Below are positions 57,092 through 64,000 of a DNA stretch of 64,000 nt, piece by piece. The first letter of the stretch is position 1; every line of letters starts with the position of its first letter. Source of the DNA: Gonatopus flavifemur (Eukaryota > Arthropoda > Insecta > Hymenoptera > Dryinidae); the NCBI GenBank assembly GCA_018340375.1, contig JAFFJZ010000004.1:49454001-49518000 (forward strand), given 5' to 3'. The position numbers were made by a program, and so were the translations under genes. The notes beneath the pieces are model-generated. The model did not search any database, was not told the DNA's origin, and saw nothing but the letters and a program-made list of their open reading frames with translations.

Positions 57092-58291
57092 TAAGGTAAC
57101 TGACCCCATTAGTGAACATTTAAGAACACAAGCACTCTAAATATAAATTATTTCATGAATAATTTCTTTAAAATGAATTTCCACGAGTAAATAAGGTAGA
57201 TTCAGCATTTCAATTTTCTCTTACCGTGATTTTTTATTCATTTTCCAAGTGATAACAATAAAAATAATGAAATTATTGAAATGTTAACAATACCCCCATT
57301 AGTGAACGGGTCGCATGAATTAGTGAACGCTAATTGACCCCATTACTGAACGCGTAGAATCTGAGGTTGCGCAGATGAGTTATTATCACTTTCCTGATGA
57401 TATTCGAAATATATTCTGTGCACATTCTAATGAGACCTTTTCATAGGTGCTATGCATATTCATCGAACGTATGTAATCGAATATATGACGGGACGTCAGT
57501 CGAACGTCGATTGAATGAATATCGTAAATTTCAAATGCACTATGTACGTTCTGAGTGTATTTAAAACAGTCCCATTCGTATATTCTATGAACTTTCATGA
57601 TATGTTCTTCGTATCTCATTCTCAAATTCTACCAACGTTTTTATTTCATATATACTTTGAACTTCTGTTGCTGCTTGAGTTACTTTGGCAAAAAAAATTG
57701 TGACTTTCAAGTAGAGTTTATAATTTTACATGTTTATTCCAATCCTTGGAGAAATTTATAGATTGATTGAAAAATTATGCGCATTATAAGGATTCATGAA
57801 AAAATTTTCCTAGAGTAGATACCTATGATATGAATTGTAACGTTTATTCGTTCAGTAATAGATTCACCTATCATTTTCGTGTGTGTATTTCTGAACGCGC
57901 AATTTTCTGGGTTAGCGACTGACAGTGATTGAAAATAACCCTATATTATCTTAATTTGAATGATATCAATAGATTGGATACATAAAATAGTTCAATGGTC
58001 GCATTAATACTATGAAAATGCACAATTGAAAAAATGTCCATTCTTAACTCACCATGTAAGATTCACGAAGGCAAAGCTCGTTGTGACACTCGGCATGAGT
58101 CTTTATTTATTTCGTGAATTACATTTTTCTTTCTTCCATTTGTTTTCGCATTCATCACGAACAATAATGTTTGAAGATTGGAATAATCTTGACAGCACGT
58201 AATAGGTAAACACTTCTTGTTCGTCAAAGAGGTTTTATTATCTCGAGGTTCACTAAAGGGGTCGCGTTCGCTAATGGGGTCAGTTACCTTA
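57092..58291. mobile_element. Inverted-repeat element that makes up almost all of intron 1
   Basis: TAAGGTAACTGACCCCATTA at 57092 and its inverse at 58272-58291 bound the segment. CCCCATTAGTGAACG-like motifs recur inside near 57295, 57325 and 57343. On the minus strand the GTAACT of the end is the splice donor of exon 1. No gene inside; a 160-codon frame overlapping exon 1 is not independent. Confidence 0.6.
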
Positions 58292-58707
58292 TTTTTCCAA
58301 ATTTCATTAAAATCTTTCTGCACTTTTGCTCCAGGCGTATTTTGATGGCATTTCTTATATTTTTTATATGTATTTATGTATAAATCACCCAATATTGATG
58401 CCATGTTTATGATTATATCGAATAAATGAAACAAACCTCGATCTACCCATGCATTCTGAAAGAATATACTTGAACAATTCATCAAGAGAGGGATGTCCAC
58501 AACACTTGAAAACAGAACGAAAATATCAAACTTCATTTGCACGGACTAGCCAATCCGAATAATACTTGGTAGACCCATAAACGTATATTATATGGACGGA
58601 GCATGTGAAAGAGGGGCAAAACAGTGAGGATGCGCAAACCCACGACGCATCTACTTGCAATATGGGTTAGTGCATTTGTGCACCCTCACTATTTTATTTC
58701 TCTCTTA

Positions 58708-58847
58708 GGCCGGCGTCCCATGGAGCGGAAAAGCGTAACGCGGAACGCATGAAATTGGTTGATTCCTAGTTTTATTCGAAAATACCTAGGACTCAACCAA
58801 TCTCATGCGTTCTGCGTTGCGCTATTCCGCTCCATGGGACGGCACCC
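58708..58847. mobile_element. 140-bp MITE of PIF/Harbinger type
   Basis: Ends GGCCGGCGTCCCATGGAGCG and, inverted, GGGTGCCGTCCCATGGAGCG. The TTA duplication at 58705-58707 and 58848-58850 is the usual PIF/Harbinger target. Almost the whole element can fold back. Confidence 0.8.
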
Positions 58848-59762
58848 TTACATACGCGGTCCATATATCACTGGTCCATGGATAGACCACGATTATCCCG
58901 AAATTTTGAATCCCGGATGAGAATAATTCCGGAATATAACTGCACTAGTCACATGCGAATGAGATGAAATGTCACCAAAATTTTGTCGTGATTCCAAGTA
59001 TCAGACCTACGCTGCTTTGGACTAACTCACACAGCACAGAAAGAATTCTTGAGAACTCACATTGAATTCTTTTAACCCCAATTGAGTTCTTCATTAACTC
59101 TTCCTGAACTGGTGTGCTGTATAAGAACACTTCTTCGAGATAATCGCATTTTATCCAATACTTAACGGTGAAGTATCATAATACGACTGCGTATGATACC
59201 GAATGATCATAACTCTGAATATTCTAATCCCGAATCGTCATAATCTTGAATGTGCATACATGGAAAAAAATGTCGCTGGAAAATATATGAATTTTTCTCA
59301 TTTTTTTCAGTAAACTAAAAAGAAGAAGGTTTGTCAAATGAATTTTTATATGAAAATACGAAGAATTACGAATATTGTAGGAAAAGTATATGGGTAGGAT
59401 TCAAATTTGAAACGCTGAATATCCAAATTGTATTATACGCTTTATAGAATTTTGCACACAGTGTTGGAAAAAAACATATTTTTCGCTGTTACGTAACGTT
59501 GCTCTAGAACTCCCCCTCCCCCCCGTGTAACAGCTTGATAACACCAAGTCCTAGCCCCCCTCTCCCCCAAATAGCGTTACGTAATATATGGATGCTCCCA
59601 TATCATTTGGATAACCAAATGTACTTGGCAGCTCATATTGATTTCACATCTTTTTTTTCAGAGGGAGCATATCCTGTCGTATTTCATTGAAATTTTTAAT
59701 GTAGGGAAATTCTTGTTTAGAATATGTTTTTACATTTTTTTGTTTAGTCTAACATATTTTTT

Positions 59763-60763
59763 GGACGTTTACGACAATTACTTAGAGTTTGCTCGAAGCA
59801 AGCAGTGGTGAAATTCCCCAGATTTCCCTAGAGTGCTACGAGCAATCATTCTGCCGTCTCACAAGTGATCGTAGCAAGCAGTATCAAGCACCATCAAATC
59901 CAACGGAATTATTGAGCCGGTAAACAATTTGGATTTTTTCATTTAATTAATCTAATAATTGATGTTTGAAATGTGAAAAATCGTTATCCACCCGTGCTAT
60001 CCTTTTTCTTGTTGAAATGATTCAATAGCATATATAATATGTCGAATAAATAATGAAAAGTGGTAAATTAACCTCAACCTTCAATTTCTCATTCAGATGA
60101 AAATTATCGATGTTCAATATTGAGATAATCGAATTGTATTTTGCAAGTCCTTTGTGTAATTATTGTAAATTTTTAATCATTTTAAACCATCAGTTTCCTC
60201 ATTTAGAAAATCTACGTTGTGAATCATTCGAAGTAAAAACTCTATAGAGTTATAACCTCAAATACTTCATGTCCTGTAATATTTCAATTCCACTTCAAAT
60301 GGATGAGAATGTAGATTTTTTAAATGAGAAAACTGATGGTTTAAAATGATTAAAAATTTACAATAATTACACAAAGGACTTGCAAAATACAATTCGATTA
60401 TCTCAATATTGAACATCGATAATTTTCATCTGAATGAGAAATTGAAGGTTGAGGTTAATTTACCACTTTTCATTATTTATTCGACATATTATATATGCTA
60501 TTGAATCATTTCAACAAGAAAAAGGATAGCACAGGTGGATGATGATTTTTCACATTTCAAACATCAATTATTAGATCAATTAAATGGAGTAATCCAAATT
60601 GTTTACCGGCTCAATAATTCCGTTGGATTGGATGGTGCTTGATACTGCTTGCTACGATCACTTGTGAGACAGCAGAATGATTGCTCGTAGCACTCTAGGG
60701 AAATCTGGGGAATTTCACCACTGCTTGCTTCGAGCAAACTCCAAGTAATTGTCGTAAACGTCC
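59763..60763. mobile_element. 1,001-bp near-perfect palindromic element
   Basis: Starts GGACGTTTACGACAATTACT and ends with its inverse. Arms of about 470 bp surround a centre near 60263. TTT at 59760-59762 and 60764-60766 is the apparent 3-bp duplication, confirmed by the undisturbed mirror site near 50665-50675. No coding capacity. Confidence 0.85.
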
Positions 60764-61097
60764 TTTATTTAGATGGAGCATATCCTGTTTTATCTCATCG
60801 AAATTTCGAGTACAGAACGATTTCCATTTAAAATGTTTTGAATTTTTGTTGTTGTTTGATTTTACATCTTCATGTACTTGGCGTTATTTTTTACTTTTTT
60901 GAAGTTTGAAGAAGTGATAGATTTTATTCCAACAATCGAACGCAATCCTATCAGCACATGACGAAATTCATCGTAATATGTTCAAGTTTGAAGCAAATCT
61001 CACATTCTTCGGACAAAAATGCAACGAAAATGACCGCGTATCAAACTGCTGAAATAAATGATCTGATTCATTTTCGATTCAATACATTGGAGCTGGA

Positions 61098-61505
61098 ATG
61101 TTCTCTGAAATCCAAAGCTCTGAAAAAGAAGAAAAGGAAAATTCAAAAAGATGGAATTTGAAGAATCTCAAACAAAAACAAACACATGAGGCATTCAGAG
61201 TGATGTTGAATGAAAAATTGGAGGATCAACAAGAGAAAGACTTGGAAATAGAGAGTAAATGGAAAAACATAAACGGGAACATAGAACAATGTGTGAATCA
61301 AATTTTGAAGAACGATAGAGTAGAACCTAAGAAACCATGGATAACGGAAGAAATTCTCGATTTAATTAATGAAAAGAGGAAATACAAGAATAAGAGTATC
61401 GAACAAGACCAGCAGACATACAAGGTACTGAGGAATGAAATAATAAGAGAATCAAGGAAAGCAAAAACCAATGGTTAGAAGAAAAATGTCAGGATACAGA
61501 AGTAC
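61098..61505 (+). pseudogene. Non-LTR retrotransposon, segment before the reverse transcriptase
   Basis: RWNLKNLKQKQTHEAFRVML and KKPWITEEILDLINEKRKYK, then NEIIRESRKAK and, shifted, WLEEKCQDTEVL, are the region between endonuclease and RT in CFDP2-like insect non-LTR elements. The frame is open to 61478; the mariner at 61508 interrupts the gene. Endonuclease itself is not recognisable upstream (60907-61097). Confidence 0.75.
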
Positions 61506-61507
61506 TA

Positions 61508-62811
61508 CTGTGGGCAGAAAATAGTAAGACTTTTTAATTTAAATTTCGCGCGAAAACCCATTCGTCGAAATACTTTTTTTTCTAGGTTGGTATGACTGTC
61601 AGTGACATTTTTGCCAAATGTCACATCAAAATAATCATGTAGTGTTTAGTATACGCTTGTCTTTCTGAAGTACAAGAAGTACATTCGGCGATTTTTACAA
61701 TGAATGAAATTATTCAACAAAGAAGTTCCATTAAATTTTGTGTGTGGAATCAAATTTCTGGTGCCGAAACGTTCAGAATGTTGCAAAAGGCCTTCGGTGA
61801 TAATTGTTTGTTGCGAGCAAGTGTTTTTGATTGGTAGAAATTATTCAAAGAGGGTCGAGAACGCGCTGACGACAAACCACGTCCAGGACGGCCATCAACA
61901 TCAACTGATGATCAACACATCAATAATATTAAGGAATGGGTGCTTGAGAAGCGACGATTAACAGTCGAAGACCTAACTGGCTTCGTTGGAATATCGAAAG
62001 GATCAGTGAGAACCATTTTGAAAGATCATTTGGGCCTAAGAAAAGTAAAAGCACGATTGGTTCCAAAATCACTCAATTTTTTCAAAAAACAGCGTCGCGT
62101 TGACGTCTGTGAAACAATGCTTTCCTACTACCAGGATATCATGAAACGTATTATTACTGGCGATGAGTCTTGGATTTATGCTTACGACCCGGAAACAGAC
62201 GATCAATCGACCGAATACCGTGCGAAAGGTGAGCCGAAGCCGAAAAAACCACGTCAAAGCAGGTCACAAATCAAGGTTATGTTGACAGTTTTCTTCGGTT
62301 ATCGAGGTGTGGTGCACTCCGAATTCCTTCCGACCGGCCAAACTGTCAACAAGATATACTATTTGAGTGTTATGCGTCGTTTGCGCAGAACTATTCGTGA
62401 AAAGAGGTCGGAATTATGGGCAGACAACTCTTGGTTTTTGCACCACGATAATGCACCTTCGCATACTGCATTGATTCTCCGTGAGTTTTTTGTCAAATTT
62501 TCAACCAATATCGTGCCGCATCCACCGTATTCGCCTGACTTAGCTCCGTGTGACTTCTAGCTATTCAGCAAACTCAAACGACTGCTCCGGGGAAACCGTT
62601 TTGAGTCAATTGAAGACATTAAACGTGAATCGCTACGCGCATTGAAGGCTATTTCGGGAATTGACTTCAACAACTCTTTCGAGGATTGGGAAAAAATTTG
62701 GCACAAGTGTATTGGGGCCGGGGGGATTACTTTGAGGGGGACGAAATAGATTCTGAAGAATAAATTGGAAATTTTTAAATCATGAACAGTCTTACTATTT
62801 TTTGCCCACAG
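61508..62811 (+). mobile_element. Second mariner element (1,304 bp)
   Basis: Ends CTGTGGGCAGAAAATAGTAA and its inverse, with TA at 61506-61507 and 62812-62813. It is inserted in the non-LTR remnant, whose sense resumes just after. Different subfamily from the mariner at 26 kb judging by ends and protein. Confidence 0.95.
61700..62762 (+). pseudogene. mariner transposase with two nonsense codons and one frameshift
   Basis: From ATG at 61700 one frame gives SIKFCVWNQISGAETFRML, then TAG (in FDW-KLFKEG), LTGFVGISKGSVRTIL (helix-turn-helix), ITGDESWIYAYD, LHHDNAPSHT and PYSPDLAPCDF, spaced D-X34-D, then TAG at 62558-62560 before LFSKLKR. Near the end the G-run at about 62719 shifts the frame so that the usual GGDYFEGDEI tail is read in another frame, ending about 62762. 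Close to the FLJ37770-like mariner group. Inactive, but with few lesions. Confidence 0.92.
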
Positions 62812-62813
62812 TA

Positions 62814-63463
62814 GTAAGATTACATTTACGGAAAATAGATGAGGCATATAGGAATGTTAGGAGATTTTTTGGACAAATGAAATCTAGAAGCAATAAGATT
62901 AAAAATTCTCCAGGGATTGATAAGAACGGAGGGAAAGATAGAACAATGGATGATTCATTTAGAAGATCTGTATAAAGGAAACGATAATATAGGATTCTTA
63001 GAGAGGGAGGAAGATGTTGAAGAAGAATTGGGAGATTTGATTTTGAAATCAGAATTCAACGGGGCTCTGAAAGAATTGAGAATGATATCGGGAGTAGATG
63101 GCATAAGTGCGGACCTTATCGAAACCTACAGTCACTCACAGAACTCGTGACGCACTATTTGGATTGGTCAGACATGTGTACGAAAATGGAGAAGTACCGA
63201 AAGATTTTCAAAAGAATAAAATTGTCGTCATCCCGAAAAAATAAGGAGCAGACAAATGCGAGAACTACAGAACTATCAGTTTAACTTCACATGCCTCGAA
63301 AATACCGACAAAAATTATATACAGAGGGGTAGGAAATAAACTAGAGTGGATTAGCAGAAGATCAGTTCGGTTATAGGAAAAATAAGGAAACGCGAGAAGC
63401 AATTTGGGCACTTAGGACAGTAGTAGAGAAAAGACGAGAAAGAGGGAGAGTGTCAACATCATG
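62814..63463 (+). pseudogene. Non-LTR reverse transcriptase, N-terminal part
   Basis: After the mariner the sense continues in changing frames: KIDEAYRNVRRFFGQMKSRS, GKIEQWMIHLEDLYKGND, LKELRMISGVDGISADLIE (open 62917-63150), HVYENGEVPKDFQKNKIVVI, ENYRTISLTSHASKIPTKII and RRSVRL. These are RT blocks 0-3 of a CFDP2-like element. Several indels and stops. Confidence 0.75.
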
Positions 63464-63755
63464 AAGTAATCAGTCTTATGACTGGTTTGATGGAATCCTC
63501 CAACCCTGTCTATTATCCGCTAACCGCTTAATTTCTGCATATCTACGAAAACCCTTATCTTGTATAATTGGCTTCATATATCTTAATCTAAGTCTACCTC
63601 TTCGAGTTTCACCGTTCATTTTTCCTTCCAATATTGTTTTCAATAAGCTATCATGCCTTAATGTGTGTCCTATCAGATTACTTCTTCTCTTCACGACCTC
63701 AGAGTTCTTTTTTTATTTACCTTCTCAAGTATTTCTTCGTTTTTTACTTTAAGGA
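63464..63755 (-). pseudogene. Inverted C-terminal fragment of a non-LTR element
   Basis: The minus strand reads KRRSNLIGHTLRHDSLLKTI, LEGKMNGETRRGRLRLRYMK and RLADNRQGWR, the tail after RT in the same element type, but inverted. It sits between RT pieces that should be adjacent. AGAGTGT occurs on both sides (about 63448 and 63753), possibly a short target duplication. Confidence 0.75.
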
Positions 63756-63774
63756 GAGTGTATATAGGTAAAGA

Positions 63775-63898
63775 AGAGTGTATATAGGTTTTATAGATAT
63801 ACAAAAAGTATTTGATGATGTTGAATGGGAGAAAATGTTTGCGATTTTGAAAGTGGTAGGAATTAATTATGAGGATAGGAGAATAAAATATGAATTAT
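63775..63898 (+). pseudogene. Non-LTR reverse transcriptase, continuation
   Basis: YIGFIDIQKVFDDVEWEKMF carries the first catalytic Asp region of RT (normally IDLEKAFD; here Ala is Val), then ILKVVGINYEDRRIKYELY. The catalytic YADD block is not reached before the next element begins. Confidence 0.75.
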
Positions 63899-63899
63899 A

Positions 63900-64000
63900 C
63901 AGGGTGGGGCATTTAAAGTGTCGCGGGCGTTTTTTCCAAAAATAAAATGAGATACGAGAAAATTTTTCGGACAAAAATTGTAGGGTATCGAGGGGGACAT
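63900..64000 (+). mobile_element. Start of another transposon, cut by the window end
   Basis: TA then CAGGGTGGGGCATTTAAAGT, later TTTTTCGGACAAAAATTGTA and GAGGGGGACAT. The order CAGGGTG...ACAT mirrors the left end of the DD41D element at 29055 (ATGTTCCGGGAAAAAAATGT, GAGGGGGACAT), so it is probably a relative. Confidence 0.6.

Larger units (their letters stand above)
52567..58404 (-). pseudogene. Six-exon transposase-like gene of the 7.85-kb element
   Basis: Minus strand. Model: exon 1 58404-58288 (MASILGDLYINTYKKYKKCH), exon 2 57077-56973, exon 3 56449-56299, exon 4 55729-54910, exon 5 54704-54003, exon 6 53157-52567. Every junction has GT and AG, and phases agree: exons 1 and 2 are 117 and 105 nt, exon 3 is 151 nt and its extra base completes a codon with exon 4. 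About 830 codons. Exon 4 carries KTSGRPRLEEDQPDLLKTIV, ISRSGTYLRLLPRR and SQDDKARVPLG; exon 5 carries YSGPTYIAIRSGKH, VDGGPDENPRYPK and ILEHDHFGSHLD; exon 6 has a C2H2-like finger. The conserved Asp residues in DDK and DGG could belong to a DDE site (inference). Two lesions: a one-base shift in the A9 run near 55500 and TGA after RSQTD in exon 4. Confidence 0.75.
51747..59599 (-). mobile_element. 7.85-kb DNA transposon with 3-bp duplication and a six-exon transposase gene
   Basis: Ends GGGACCGTCCATATATTACG and, inverted, GGGAGCATCCATATATTACG, both followed by TAACGC and C-rich or G-rich runs. The 3-bp duplication ATA is at 51744-51746 and 59600-59602, and the empty site is visible in the mirror arm of the host palindrome. 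A 3-bp duplication and GGG ends would fit a Zator-like element among known superfamilies; that assignment is my inference. Smaller inverted-repeat elements lie inside. The AT-rich parts outside listed features show nothing. Confidence 0.85.
50530..60906. mobile_element. Palindromic foldback element split by two later insertions
   Basis: The left arm starts ACTTCAAAAAAGTAAAAAAT and the right end is its inverse at about 60887-60905. Removing 51747-59599 (with one ATA) and 59763-60763 (with one TTT) rejoins the right arm so that it mirrors the left: TGATATGTCAATGATTTC on the left equals the restored right side. The centre is near 51340, between CCCTCCATCACG and ATGTGATGGAGAGGG. Original length about 1.5 kb. 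An ~85-bp insertion (about 50847-50932) sits in the left arm. No gene of its own. Confidence 0.8.

Noticed and set aside
58063..58542. 160-codon frame as an independent gene
   Set aside because: Its middle is exon 1 of the six-exon gene; the rest runs into the intron repeat and upstream DNA without conserved sense.

Overview
This 64-kb window looks like gene-poor, repeat-dense chromosomal DNA from an arthropod, most probably an insect. The sequence is AT-rich. Nearly every coding region I can recognise belongs to a transposable element of a type common in insects: Gypsy LTR, mariner, Tc1-like, pogo, hAT, Mutator/Foldback-like and non-LTR elements. I found no convincing intact host gene. The only host-derived protein similarity is a degraded piece of a DDX5/DDX17-type DEAD-box helicase at 24.8-25.3 kb, and a GC-rich stretch at 28.0-28.2 kb is the only promoter-like DNA. 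The species cannot be fixed from this sequence.

Layout. 0-0.7 kb: end of a pogo/Tigger transposase. 1.2-9.0 kb: complete Gypsy element (254-bp LTRs, 5-bp target duplication CTTTC) whose integrase is split by a 2.6-kb Foldback element with a 9-bp duplication. 9.0-11.0 kb: degenerate ~305-bp repeat array. 11.7-17.8 kb: a 6.1-kb transposon with 8-bp duplication (ATGGACAG), carrying a broken transposase and, in its left arm, an inverted second copy of the transposase 3' half. 19.0-21.0 kb: a hAT transposase with an open 657-codon frame. 21.3-22.6 kb: remnants of an unnamed Cys-rich element protein. 22.8-24.2 kb: foldback with ~121-bp repeats. 26.0-27.3 kb: mariner. 29.1-31.1 kb: a DD41D Tc1/mariner-group element with 373-bp terminal repeats.

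31.4-42.6 kb is the most striking part. It is an 11.3-kb foldback element with a 9-bp duplication (AACTTGATC). Its arms consist of about 8 and about 21 copies of a ~184-bp repeat. Its core encodes a Mutator-like DDE transposase fused in the same frame to a Ulp1/SENP-type cysteine protease with H, D, Q and C all present; the gene is broken by frameshifts and stops.

44.1-46.7 kb: a decayed hAT element carrying small inverted-repeat elements, one of them two levels deep. 46.8-50.0 kb: further inverted repeats. 50.5-60.9 kb: a palindromic element interrupted by a 7.85-kb transposon (3-bp duplication ATA) whose minus-strand transposase gene can be modelled as six exons, and by a 1,001-bp near-perfect palindrome. 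60.9-63.9 kb: non-LTR retrotransposon remains split by a second mariner and by an inverted 3' fragment. The window ends inside another element beginning CAGGGTGGGGC.

The genes do not form a host pathway. The region is best read as layered insertions whose order can be reconstructed from target-site duplications and rejoined host sequences. All coordinates and repeat alignments were made by eye.
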